NCBI RefSeq assembly: GCF_005222675.1
Contig: NZ_STGE01000047.1
Coordinates: 50,385 to 114,384, forward strand
Reading direction: 5' to 3'
Origin: Mycolicibacterium sp. CR10
GTDB lineage: Bacteria > Actinomycetota > Actinomycetes > Mycobacteriales > Mycobacteriaceae
DNA length: 64,000 bases
Shown here piece by piece: positions 32,739 to 41,089 of the stretch. Below the pieces are notes generated by a model that saw nothing but the letters and a program-made list of their open reading frames with translations, had not been told where the DNA came from and did no database searches. The translations under genes were made by a program, and so were the position numbers. The stretch's first letter is position 1; every line of letters starts with the position of its first letter.

Positions 32739-33914
32739 TCACCGCGAAGGCGTCACGAGCGCATCGATCGCAGCCGGACCCAGGACCTGGTCGAGCACCA
32801 TGATGGCACCGCCGATGACGCCTCCCCGGTCGCCGAACGTCGCCGGGACTACCTGCAGCATTCGGGTGGCGAGCGTGGTGGCGTTGCCGTACAGAGTTTC
32901 TCGCAGTCCTGCGACGAAGAAGTCGTAGGCGCCCGCGATGTCGCCGGCCACCACCACGGCCGCCGGGTTGAGCAGGTTCACCGCTCCGGCCAGCACCTCA
33001 CCGATGTGTCGGCCGCTGTCACGGATCAGCCGCCGCGCCAGCGCGTCGCCGCTGTGCGCGAGAGCGACGACGTCACGCAGGTTGCCCACGGTCCGGCCGT
33101 CCTGACGCAGGGTGCGCACCAGTGCCCAGCCGCCGGCAACCGCCTCCAGACATCCGGTATCGCCACAGCGGCAGATGAGTCCCGCGGCGGCCGGGGTCTT
33201 GGTGTGGCCGAACTCGCCCGCCGCCCGGGTCGCGCCCCGTTGCAGGGCTCCGCCGGCGACGATGCCCGCCCCGAGCCCGGTTGACGCCTTGATGACCAGC
33301 AGGTCGTCGACGGCGACCGCCCCCGCGCGCCACTCGGCGAGCGCGATGACATTGGCATCGTTGTCGAGCACCACCGGCGCGTCGGTGAGCGGGCGGAAGT
33401 ACGGGATCAACGGGGCGCCGTCCCACCCGCTGAGTACCGGTGAATCGATGCTGCAGCCTCGTTGCGGGTCGACGGTGCCCGGCAGGCTCAGACCGACGCC
33501 GAAGATCTGGTCGGGGGAGGCGCCCGAGTCGGCCAGCAGTTGCTCGAGGTGTTTGACCACGTCCGGCATCAGATCCTCGGGGCGCAGTCCCGGTTCCTGA
33601 TCGATGTCGACGGCGATCCGCACCCCGCCGGCAAGGTCGCACACCGCCAGCCGGGTGCGACTGGCGCCCACAGCGGCGGTCAGCACCACACCGGCGTCGG
33701 CATTGAAGGCCAGAACTGTGGCCGGCCGGCCGCCGGTGGACGCGGCTTCCTCCTGCTCGATGACCAGGCTGCGGGCGGTGAGTTCTCTCACTCTCGACGA
33801 CACCGCCGTCCGCGACAAGCCTGTGAGCGCGCCGAGCTCGGCTCGGGTCACCGCACGTTTATCCCTGATCAGGGCATACAGGTCGCCTATGGACGTCGCT
33901 GAGGATGTCCTGAA
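32739..33914 (-). CDS. ROK-family transcriptional regulator
   Basis: An N-terminal winged helix (GDLYALIRDKRAVTRAELGALTGLSRTAVSSRV) is followed by a ROK sugar-kinase-like domain with a DNDAN motif and the zinc-binding CRCGDTGCLEAV signature. Such XylR/NagC-type proteins sense sugars or sugar phosphates. ATG 33914 best fits the HTH start; an ATG at 33965 would add 17 residues with two adjacent cysteines. It diverges from the aldolase-like gene and MFS gene, which it probably controls. About 390 residues. Confidence 0.87.
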   Translation of the reverse strand, partial: FRTSSATSIGDLYALIRDKRAVTRAELGALTGLSRTAVSSRVRELTARSLVIEQEEAASTGGRPATVLAFNADAGVVLTAAVGASRTRLAVCDLAGGVRIAVDIDQEPGLRPEDLMPDVVKHLEQLLADSGASPDQIFGVGLSLPGTVDPQRGCSIDSPVLSGWDGAPLIPYFRPLTDAPVVLDNDANVIALAEWRAGAVAVDDLLVIKASTGLGAGIVAGGALQRGATRAAGEFGHTKTPAAAGLICRCGDTGCLEAVAGGWALVRTLRQDGRTVGNLRDVVALAHSGDALARRLIRDSGRHIGEVLAGAVNLLNPAAVVVAGDIAGAYDFFVAGLRETLYGNATTLATRMLQVVPATFGDRGGVIGGAIMVLDQVLGPAAIDALVTPSR

Positions 33915-33966
33915 CATAGGCACGCAGCAATCGTAACTCTGTTCGGTTTCGTATCTCAAGTACATA

Positions 33967-33982
33967 ACTCCGATTGAGGAGT
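33967..33982. promoter_or_regulatory. Palindrome in the ROK/aldolase-like divergent region
   Basis: ACTCC-N6-GGAGT lies midway between the divergent starts (33914 and 34002). Nearby AGTACATAA and AGTACCTAA form an imperfect direct repeat around it. It is a candidate operator of the ROK regulator. Confidence 0.35.
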
Positions 33983-34001
33983 ACCTAATTCAACCTCTAC
34001 C

Positions 34002-34664
34002 GTGAAGACCATGAAGGAACCCAGATCGCTGCTGGACGTCGCCCCGGTGATGCCGGTGCTCAGCGTCCGCAACCCCAGGGACGCGGTGCACGTCGCGCGC
34101 GCCATCACCAGGGCCGGGTTGCCGCTCATCCAGGTCGCGCTCGACTCGGCCGGCTCCTACGAGGCCATCGAACGCATCGCCGCCGAAGCACCCGAGGTGA
34201 TCGTCGGCGCCGGTGCAGTCACCGACGTCGACCAGCCCGCGCGCGCCCGCGCCGCCGGAGCAGAGTTCCTCGTCGCCTCGACGGGCACCGTGTCCCTGAC
34301 CGCCGCGATGTGCGCCACCGAACTGCCGCACCTGCCCGCTGCCGCGACGGCCGACGAGGCCATGGAACTGTTCGATGACGGTTACACCGACATGGTCTTC
34401 AGCCCGGCCGCGGCCTCCGGCGGAGTGCGGTACCTGAAGGCGCTCGCCGCGTTCGTTCCCGATGCCCGCTTCTGCGCGTCCGGCGGGATCACCCCGGCGC
34501 TACTGATGAGCTACCTCGCCGCCCCCAACGTCGGCTGCGTCGGCGTGGACTGGTTGGCTCCGGCCGACGCGGTCCGGCGCCGCGACTGGGACCGGATCCG
34601 TCGCCTCGCCGACGTCGCCATCACACTGAGCACGCCGACGGTCACCGCGGTGCGAGCGCTATGA
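34002..34664 (+). CDS. KDPG/KHG aldolase-like protein lacking the catalytic residues
   Basis: A 220-residue TIM-barrel protein of the KDPG aldolase family (VMPVLSVRNPRDAVHVARAI, EVIVGAGAVTD, CASGGITPALL). The family's catalytic Glu (in EVTLR) is Gln44 within LIQVALDS, and the Schiff-base Lys (in KFFPA) is Val132 within MVFSPA; the phosphate-contacting Arg is also gone. The fold-defining glycines are kept, so it looks like a maintained pseudoenzyme or one with a new activity. GTG 34002 or ATG 34011 can start it. The next gene overlaps as ATGA. Confidence 0.85.
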   Translation: MKTMKEPRSLLDVAPVMPVLSVRNPRDAVHVARAITRAGLPLIQVALDSAGSYEAIERIAAEAPEVIVGAGAVTDVDQPARARAAGAEFLVASTGTVSLTAAMCATELPHLPAAATADEAMELFDDGYTDMVFSPAAASGGVRYLKALAAFVPDARFCASGGITPALLMSYLAAPNVGCVGVDWLAPADAVRRRDWDRIRRLADVAITLSTPTVTAVRAL

Positions 34665-35884
34665 CCGAGACACTCGACCGGCCGCCCGGCCTCGCATCCG
34701 TGGTGGCACCCGACCCGGTGGTGCGCTGGCTCGCCGTGGTGGCGCTGGCACTCGGCGGATTCGGCATCGGCACGACGGAGTTCGTCGCGATGGGCTTGCT
34801 GCCCGACATCGCGAGCAGCCTCGGCATCTCCGAACCGACTGCGGGACATGTGATCTCGGCCTATGCGTTAGGCGTGGTGGTCGGCGCCCCGCTGATCGCC
34901 GCCGCCACGGCGCGGATGGCCCGTCGCACGCTGCTGCTCGGGCTGATGGCGATGTTCACCCTCGGCAACCTCGCCAGCATGCTGGCCCCGTCCTACGAGA
35001 CACTGATCGCCGCGCGCTTTCTTGCGGGTCTGCCGCACGGCGCGTTCTTCGGCGTCGCCGCCATGGTGGCCGCCCATCTGATGGGTCCGCAGAACCGGGC
35101 CAAGGCCGTCGCACACGTGATGTCCGGGTTGACGATCGCGACGGTGCTCGGCGTACCCATGGCCTCGTGGCTGGGCCAATCTCTAGGCTGGCGAGCGGCT
35201 TTCGGTCTGGTGGTCGGCATCGGTGTGGCCTCGCTGACTGCGCTGTGGTTCTGGCTGCCGTTCCAGTTGACGTTCATGGCGTCGAGCAGCCCGCTGGCCG
35301 AACTGGGTGCGCTGCGCCGCCCTCAGGTGTGGCTGGCCGTGCTGGTCGGCATGATCGGCTTCGGCGGGATGTTCGCCGTCTACACCTACATCACCACCAC
35401 CATGACCGACGTCGCGGGATTGCCCCGATCGTTGGTTCCGTTGGCGCTCATGGTGTTCGGTCTGGGCATGGTCGTCGGAAACATCGTCGGCGGCCGACTG
35501 GCCGACCGATCGGTGATCCGGGCTCTCTACCTGTCGATGGGCGCATTGAGCGCGGTGCTCGCGGTCTTCGTGTTCGCATCCCACAACCCGTGGACGGCGC
35601 TGCCCGTGCTGTTCGGCATCGGGGCCGCGGGCTCGGCGGTCGCCCCCGCGCTGCAGACCCGACTGATGGATGTCGCCCACGACGCGCAGACTCTTGCTGC
35701 GGCACTGAACCACTCGGCGCTCAACATCGGCAACGCCACCGGCGCCTGGGTCGGCGGCCTGGTGATCGCCGCGGGGCTCGGATACACCGCGCCTGCCGCC
35801 GCCGGCGCCGTGCTGGCGCTCGCAGGCATCGCCGTGTTGACAGTGTCGGTGCTGCTGCAGAAGCGGACCGCCCAGCCCCGTTGA
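34661..35884 (+). CDS. MFS transporter, AraJ/Cmx-like (DHA1) exporter
   Basis: A 407-residue protein with twelve hydrophobic segments. The first-helix motif GGFGIGTTEFVAMGLLPDIA is typical of the AraJ/chloramphenicol-exporter group of proton-coupled exporters. The sugar-type ROK regulator and aldolase-like partner suggest export of a sugar-derived compound, but substrate cannot be read from the sequence. Its stop codon lies inside the first unit of a tandem repeat at 35871-35930. Confidence 0.9.
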   Translation: MTETLDRPPGLASVVAPDPVVRWLAVVALALGGFGIGTTEFVAMGLLPDIASSLGISEPTAGHVISAYALGVVVGAPLIAAATARMARRTLLLGLMAMFTLGNLASMLAPSYETLIAARFLAGLPHGAFFGVAAMVAAHLMGPQNRAKAVAHVMSGLTIATVLGVPMASWLGQSLGWRAAFGLVVGIGVASLTALWFWLPFQLTFMASSSPLAELGALRRPQVWLAVLVGMIGFGGMFAVYTYITTTMTDVAGLPRSLVPLALMVFGLGMVVGNIVGGRLADRSVIRALYLSMGALSAVLAVFVFASHNPWTALPVLFGIGAAGSAVAPALQTRLMDVAHDAQTLAAALNHSALNIGNATGAWVGGLVIAAGLGYTAPAAAGAVLALAGIAVLTVSVLLQKRTAQPR

Positions 35885-35930
35885 CACTGCGCCAGCCCCG
35901 TTGACACCGCGCCAGCCCCGTTGACACTGC
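35871..35930. repeat. Three tandem 20-bp repeats over the MFS stop codon
   Basis: The unit GCCAGCCCCGTTGACACTGC occurs at 35871-35890 (first base C), 35891-35910 (one change, CCGC) and 35911-35930. The stop TGA (35882-35884) lies in the first copy. The last copy forms the left arm of the following terminator hairpin. Confidence 0.85.
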
Positions 35931-35984
35931 GCTGAGGGCGGACCCCTCTCGAACTTCTTCGCCACCAGCGCAGTCCCAACGGGG
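35916..35984. terminator. Hairpin whose left arm is the tandem repeat
   Basis: CCCCGTTGACACTGCGCTG (35916-35934) pairs with 35966-35984 over 19 bp with two mismatches. Because the left arm is repeated three times, alternative pairings with the single right arm are possible. It ends the ROK-divergent aldolase/MFS unit. Confidence 0.65.
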
Positions 35985-36032
35985 TTCGCCGGTGTGACGA
36001 TTAACACGAACGTCATGTGGGCACTCAGCAGC

Positions 36033-36347
36033 ATGGCATTCAAACTCACCTACTCCGATGGACAAGAGAGCCAGCACGACGACGGCACCGTGTGGGAACT
36101 CGACGACGGTGTGCTGAAACTGGGCCGCGAAGAGGGCAAGTGGGAGGTGCTGCTCTCGCCGAGCCATTGGGCTGTCCTCGAGATCGGCGGCGCGAAGTCT
36201 CCTGACAAGGCCGCGGACGATGACTCCAAGGACTCGGACGACTCCGATTCCGACGACTCCGACTCCGACGATTCCGATTCCGATTCCGATTCCGGCTCTG
36301 ACGGCAAGGATGAGAAAGCCAAGGACGACGAGAAGAAAGACGACTGA
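36033..36347 (+). CDS. Small protein with Asp/Ser-repeat acidic tail
   Basis: About 104 residues from ATG 36033 (MAFKLTYSDGQ). A GTG at 35994 and an ATG at 36015 in the same frame are alternatives. The first 55 residues look like a small beta-rich domain (WELDDGVLKLGREEGKWEVLL). The rest is a low-complexity tail of DSDSDD repeats ending in Lys/Asp pairs. No signal peptide is seen. Such tails suggest ion or cationic-surface binding. Family not recognised. Confidence 0.65.
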   Translation: MAFKLTYSDGQESQHDDGTVWELDDGVLKLGREEGKWEVLLSPSHWAVLEIGGAKSPDKAADDDSKDSDDSDSDDSDSDDSDSDSDSGSDGKDEKAKDDEKKDD

Positions 36348-36404
36348 CTTTCCGCCCAGGCTGGAGTCGCCGTAAATCCCGCTACTGACGCGAACCGCGA
36401 CCGT

Positions 36405-36419
36405 GCAGTATCTCTACTG
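36405..36419. promoter_or_regulatory. CAGTA-N4-TACTG palindrome before the VOC gene
   Basis: CAGTA (36406-36410) and TACTG (36415-36419), extended by flanking GC bases, lie 29 bases ahead of ATG 36448. Candidate operator; regulator unknown. Confidence 0.3.
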
Positions 36420-36447
36420 TGCATTCACCAGCAGGCGGCGCGCGTCG

Positions 36448-37092
36448 ATGACCGTCAGCGTCGAGGAGTTCCAGGTTGCCGATCCCCCGGACGCGTGGAC
36501 CCGAGCAGGGTTTAGCGTCGATTCGAGCGGCGACGCCGACGCAGTGTGCCGGATCGGTGGCGTGCGTATCCGACTGATCGGCCGTGATCGCGGCATCGGC
36601 ATCATCGGGTGGTCATTGCGGGGTCTGCCGCCCGACATTCCGGTCGACGACCTCGACGGCATCCCGACGACCAGGACGGCCATGACCACGGCAGTGCCGG
36701 CGGTGCATCCAAACGGCGTGGTCGCGATTGATCACGCGGTGCTGTTCTCGCCTGATCTGGCTCGGACGGTGCAGTGTCTGGCAGGCATTGGCGTGCATCC
36801 GCGGCGGGAACGGGACGGCGAACTCGGTGGACGATCCATCCGCCAGATCTTCTTTCGGTTCGGAGAGGTCATCATTGAGGTCGTCGGCTCGCCGGAGACG
36901 ACGAGTGAGGGACCGTCTGCGCTGTGGGGAATCACGTACGTCGTCGCCGACATCGACGCCACCGCCACCTTCTTCGGTGACTACACCGCACCGGTGAAGG
37001 ACGCGGTGCAGCCCGGACGCCGGATCACCACGCTCCGGCATCGCGACCTGGGTATGTCCGTCCGGACAGCGTTCATTTCAGCGCGTCGCTGA
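36448..37092 (+). CDS. VOC (glyoxalase/bleomycin-resistance-like) superfamily protein
   Basis: A 214-residue protein (start ATG 36448, MTVSVEEF) with two VOC-type beta-alpha-beta-beta-beta modules. The clearer one begins at VAIDHAVLFSPDLARTVQCLAGIG (about residue 92) and ends in VGSPETTSEGPSALWGITYVVADIDATATFFG. The metal-binding set is not clear by eye, so it could be a binding protein or a lyase/dioxygenase. It stands alone on this strand before the HhH and RNase H genes. Confidence 0.75.
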   Translation: MTVSVEEFQVADPPDAWTRAGFSVDSSGDADAVCRIGGVRIRLIGRDRGIGIIGWSLRGLPPDIPVDDLDGIPTTRTAMTTAVPAVHPNGVVAIDHAVLFSPDLARTVQCLAGIGVHPRRERDGELGGRSIRQIFFRFGEVIIEVVGSPETTSEGPSALWGITYVVADIDATATFFGDYTAPVKDAVQPGRRITTLRHRDLGMSVRTAFISARR

Positions 37093-37126
37093 GTCCTCTC
37101 GACGACGCATTGCTTATCCTCGGCGG

Positions 37127-37315
37127 ATGACCGACCCCGAGGACCGCGGCCCCGTCTTCGACGGTGTCCGGATCGGCCGGCCCGCTGCAGGTGCCCTCAT
37201 CGACGCCGACTATCGCTGCCTTGGGGATCTGCCGACGGATCTCGATGCACTCCTCACCCTGCACGGCGTCGGGCCGAAGGCTGTGCGCCTGCTGGCGCAG
37301 GCACGGGAAGACTGA
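37127..37315 (+). CDS. Small helix-hairpin-helix protein
   Basis: 62 residues. The C-terminal part, LLTLHGVGPKAVRLLAQAR, is a typical helix-hairpin-helix DNA-binding unit (GVGPKA hairpin). RNase H follows after 4 bases, so the two are probably cotranslated and may share a DNA/RNA-hybrid function. There is no catalytic domain. Confidence 0.75.
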   Translation: MTDPEDRGPVFDGVRIGRPAAGALIDADYRCLGDLPTDLDALLTLHGVGPKAVRLLAQARED

Positions 37316-37319
37316 GCCC

Positions 37320-37775
37320 ATGGGTGACGACGTGGTGATCATCCACACCGACGGCGGGTGCCGACCCAACCCCGGCCCCGGCGGCTGGGGTGCGGTGCTT
37401 CGCCACCGTGAGCACGTCCGCGAGATGTGCGGCGGCGAGCCCGGCGACACCAGCAACAACCGGATGGAGCTGACCGCGCCGATCATGGCGCTGGAGGCGC
37501 TCACCAGACCCGTTGTGGTGCACCTCTACACCGACAGCACCTATGTCCGGAACGGCATCACCAAGTGGGTCCTCGGCTGGGAACGCAACGGTTGGAAGAC
37601 CGCTGCGAGACAGCCGGTGAAGAACGTCGACCTCTGGCAGCGACTGCAGGCCGCCTGCGCGCAACACCGGGTGGAGTGGTTCTGGGTGAAGGGGCACTCG
37701 GGTGTGGCCGACAACGAGTTGGCCGACGTGTTGGCGACCCGGGGCTTGCAGGAAGCAATCGGCGTTTCGGGCTGA
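37320..37775 (+). CDS. rnhA: Ribonuclease HI
   Basis: Degrades the RNA strand of RNA-DNA hybrids. 151 residues from ATG 37320. The four acidic catalytic residues are visible: Asp11 (HTDGGC), Glu50 (NNRMELTA), Asp72 (YTDSTY) and Asp131 in the GHSGVADNELAD segment. It is a stand-alone enzyme, distinct from the bifunctional RNase H/phosphatase (Rv2228c type) of mycobacteria. Confidence 0.95.
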   Translation: MGDDVVIIHTDGGCRPNPGPGGWGAVLRHREHVREMCGGEPGDTSNNRMELTAPIMALEALTRPVVVHLYTDSTYVRNGITKWVLGWERNGWKTAARQPVKNVDLWQRLQAACAQHRVEWFWVKGHSGVADNELADVLATRGLQEAIGVSG

Positions 37776-37872
37776 CTGCAGCAACGATTGACGCGGCGCC
37801 GGAGCGAAACTGCGGCTACTCACGAACTCGCATTCACACTCCGCGGACGTTCATCCGTCAAGCCTTGGGTCG

Positions 37873-39449
37873 TCAGGCCGCCCGGTTGTCAGGCGCTTGG
37901 TCGCCGGGCCTCAGATCGCCACGCCGCTCGTGGTCAGGCCTCGGGTCACCAGGCCGCCCGTTGTCGGGCGGTACGGGTCGGCCGGCTTTACCGGCTTCGT
38001 CGACGGGCCCCGGGCCGCCGCGGTCAGTGGGTCGAGTCGGTTCGGCTGGTGCGGCCTCCGCAGTGTTGTTGCCGCTCCGCGATTCTGGTTCGTCCGGAGG
38101 GCGCAGAAGCCGTTCGGGGCGGTGATAGTAGTTGAGCCGGGATTGGCCGGTGTCCAACTGAGCAGGCGGTATCCATTCGACCTCGCAGTGGGCGTTCATC
38201 CGGGTGGCCCACCCGCCGTCCTTGCCCACGATGCGGTTATCGGGTGGGCAGGCGAGGCCGAGTTCGTCGATATTGGTGTTCCCGCCCTGGGCCCAGTCCG
38301 CCACGACGTGGTGCACCTGGGAGCCGTAGGCACCGACGGTGCAGCACGGCTTGGTGCACCCACCGTCGCGGGCGATCAGCATGATTCGCTGCGCCGGGGA
38401 GGCGATTCGCTTGGCGCGGAACAGATCAAGGGCCGATCCGGTCGCGCGATCAAACACCGCCAGGTAGTGGTTGGCGTGGCCGGCCAGCCGGATCACATCG
38501 GCGATTGGCATGACGGTGCCACCGCCGGTAACACCGATCCGGCCCGGGATTCCAGGTCCTGCAGGGTGGTGCGGATGATGATCGAGACCGGCAGCCCGTT
38601 GCGCTTTCCGAGTTCGCCGCTCATGAGGGCGATGCGCCCGACGACGACGAGGGCGTCGTGCTGACGCTGGGCGAGGCTGCGGTGATCGCTGTCGATCTGG
38701 GCCTGCGTCGGTGTTCCCGACGTGCACGGTTCGGGATCGTCGGGGTTACACATACCCGGCGCCGCGTACTTGGCGAAGATTGCCTCCCAGACTGCCCACG
38801 CTTCGGGGGTCATCTCCCCGGTGACGGTCGTCATCTTGTCGGAGCGTTGCTTGCCCTTCGTCACCCCGCGCTTGCGAGCGCGTTCGGTGTCGTCGGGTTC
38901 GGGGCCATCCTGGTCGATCAGGAAGAGGGTCCTCTCGGCCGTGTCCTTGAGTTCCTTGGGGCCGACGCCGACCGCATTTCGAACCAGGTCGACCTCGAAC
39001 TGCTCCCGGGTGACTGCGTCCACGAAGCCCGGCAATTTGCCGATGACCTTGCGGATGACCTCGACGTGCTCGCTGTTGATCAGCCCGTGGGCTTGGGCGA
39101 CCGCGGTTGCGGGCAGCACCGGCGGCAGCGATGGTCCGGTCAACGCCAGCCGCGGCGCCAACAGCGCGGCGTCATTCAGTCGGCGGTTGGCTTCGCTGGT
39201 GGAAATTCGCCAGCGGATGGAGAGCACCTCCTTCCACGATTTGGCACCCATCTCCTGGGGCGTCGCCTCGGCCTGCAATCGGGCCAGCATGCGGTTACTG
39301 AGCGCGGGCAGCTGACACCACAGGGTTTCGAGTTCATCAAGGGACTCGATGAGATCGGACCGGGTCAGCATCCCTAGGTCGCAGGCGGCCAACGCGTCAA
39401 CGGCGGCACGCAGAGCGGTCACCGCCTCGCGTAGATCTTCTCCAGACAT
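37873..39449 (-). pseudogene. DUF222/13E12-type HNH endonuclease gene broken by a frameshift
   Basis: ATG 39449 (MSGEDLREAV) opens a DUF222 domain that ends at a stop at 38493 after leaving the expected sequence at about 38540 (TTLQDLESRAG). The continuation GVTGGGTVMPIADVIRLAG...QVHHVVADWAQGG with the HNH region lies in the -1 neighbouring frame to 37873. One missing base at about 38535-38545 explains this. The 3' end adds an unusual charged, Pro/Arg/Asp-rich tail with degenerate repeats. An insertion sequence begins 32 bases upstream of the start. An SOS-like box precedes the gene. Confidence 0.8.
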
Positions 39450-39452
39450 ACT

Positions 39453-39468
39453 TCGAACATACATTCGA
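39453..39468 (-). promoter_or_regulatory. SOS (LexA) box, one mismatch
   Basis: TCGAAC-ATAC-ATTCGA differs at one base from the mycobacterial SOS box TCGAAC-N4-GTTCGA and lies 4 bases before the HNH start codon. Several 13E12-family genes of M. tuberculosis are known LexA targets, so this fits. Confidence 0.6.
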
Positions 39469-39480
39469 TATCCGACAATT

Positions 39481-40847
39481 CCGGCCCGCGTTGACTCGTC
39501 CAAAATGCGCGCGAACCGGTGATTCGTTGCCTCATTGAGAATGCGCGCGTACGGCGCGGCTTCCTGTCCTCGTGGAGGATCTCGGTAAGCCCAGAACATG
39601 GGGTTGACGTTGTCTGAACGCAAAGCTGTCACCGAGACGACCGCCATCCGCTACGCGGTGGCCGACAAACGCGCCAAGAGTCGAATTCTCGATGAGTTGT
39701 GCGCTAACACGGGTTGGCACCGCAACCACGCCCGCAAGTCGTTAACGGCCGCACTGCAGCCGAGGGTGGTCAGACCCCGGGCGCCGCGCCCGGTGACGTA
39801 CGGCCCGAATGTTATTGCTGCACTAACCTTCTGCTGGGAAGTACTGGGAATGCCAGCCGGAAAACGGCTGGCGCCGATGCTGGGAGAACTCGTCGTCGTG
39901 CTGCGACGATTCGGAGAACTGGACCTCGAAGACGCCACGGCTGCGCAGCTGGTGTCGATGTCGGCGGCCACCATCGATCGTCGTCTGGCCGGCGCACGCG
40001 CCGAACACCGGGTCAAGGGGCGGTGCACCACTAAGCCTGGATCGCTGCTCAAAAGCCAGATCCCCATACACACCTGGGCTGACTGGGACGACAGCCGACC
40101 CGGTTTTGTCGAGATCGACTTGGTCTGTCACGACGGCGGCACCGTAGGCGGCGAGTACGCGTACACCTTGACTGTCACCGACGTCGCCACCGGATGGACC
40201 GAGAACCGCTCCGTGCGCAGCAAGGATGCCAAAGTCGTCCTGGCCGCCCTCGAGGACGTCGCCACTAAAATGCCCTTCCCAATCCTGGGTGTGGACTCCG
40301 ACAACGGTTCGGAGTTCATTAACGTCTATCTCTACCTCTGGTGCCGACGACGCAAGATCACCTTCACCCGCGCACGGCCAGGCAACAAGAACGACGGTTG
40401 TCACGTCGAACAGAAGAACTGGTCAGTCGTGCGAACGGTGGTGGGATATCACCGCTACGACACAGCCACTGAGCTGCTGCTACTCAATGAAATATGGCGT
40501 CTGCACTCCATGCTAGGCAACCACTTCCACGCTCAGCAGAAACTGATCTCCAAGGTCCGCATCGGCGCCAAAGTGGCCAAGAAGCACGATCAGGCCACAA
40601 CCGCCTACCGGCGCGTCCTTGCATCCGACACCATCACCGACGACCGCAAAACCGCCCTCACCCGTATCCACGTATTAATCAACCCGGCAGCCACCCAGCG
40701 TCGGATTCAGCAGCTAAGCGATCAACTCCTGGCCTTGACCGAGCACAAAACCCGGAGCAAAAGGGCTCGAACATCGAAACGCGCATCACTAGACGAGGCA
40801 ACGAAGCCACCCAGGCGCGCATCTTGACATGAGGCAACAGGGGCCGG
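39481..40847 (+). mobile_element. Insertion sequence with paired sub-terminal repeats
   Basis: About 1.37 kb with imperfect terminal inverted repeats starting CCGGCCC at 39481 and, on the other strand, at 40847. Each end has two copies of a 22-24-bp motif GTTGCCTCAT-N5-ATGCGCGC: 39490-39512 and 39526-39548 on the left, 40815-40838 and 40781-40802 on the right in inverse orientation, about 35 bp apart. These look like transposase-binding sites. It carries one DDE transposase gene. No target duplication is obvious. It landed next to the HNH gene promoter. Confidence 0.7.
39598..40827 (+). CDS. DDE (integrase-core, rve-type) transposase
   Basis: A 409-residue protein with an N-terminal helix-turn-helix region (KSRILDELCANTGWHRNHARKSL) and a catalytic core. 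Its acidic triad is Asp in FVEIDLVCHDGG, Asp in GVDSDNGSEF and Glu in VEQKNWSVVR. A basic tail follows (KTRSKRARTSKRAS). The frame is intact, so it could be active. IS family not assigned with certainty; it belongs to the IS481/ISNCY-like integrase-core group. The C-terminal codons overlap the right-end repeats. Confidence 0.88.
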   Translation: MGLTLSERKAVTETTAIRYAVADKRAKSRILDELCANTGWHRNHARKSLTAALQPRVVRPRAPRPVTYGPNVIAALTFCWEVLGMPAGKRLAPMLGELVVVLRRFGELDLEDATAAQLVSMSAATIDRRLAGARAEHRVKGRCTTKPGSLLKSQIPIHTWADWDDSRPGFVEIDLVCHDGGTVGGEYAYTLTVTDVATGWTENRSVRSKDAKVVLAALEDVATKMPFPILGVDSDNGSEFINVYLYLWCRRRKITFTRARPGNKNDGCHVEQKNWSVVRTVVGYHRYDTATELLLLNEIWRLHSMLGNHFHAQQKLISKVRIGAKVAKKHDQATTAYRRVLASDTITDDRKTALTRIHVLINPAATQRRIQQLSDQLLALTEHKTRSKRARTSKRASLDEATKPPRRAS

Positions 40848-41089
40848 GCTGTGACTCCTGAAGCCTAAATGGCACATGGGAATCGAATGAAATTGAGCTA
40901 ACCGCGATGACCCATGGATTCGCCACTTCGTGGTTGACGATCGAAGTCGCTTGGCGTTTCGTCGCGCCGCGAGTTGAGGCGCCTGCGTGGGTGACGCAGG
41001 AATCGCGCAGCGGGCCAGGCGTCAAGATGTGCGGCCTTTCCGAGGCTGCGCGGCGATGAGTTTTTGGTGGGCGGGCGGTCATCATCGTC

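Noticed and set aside
36033..36347. Acidic-tail protein as a recent repeat expansion or coding artefact
   Set aside because: The Asp/Ser tail is low-complexity, but the N-terminal part has a plausible folded domain and normal codon use, so it is kept as a gene of modest confidence.
40848..41089. Possible gene remnant between the IS and the GyrI-like gene
   Set aside because: Only short frames without motifs or ribosome sites; no evidence for a gene.
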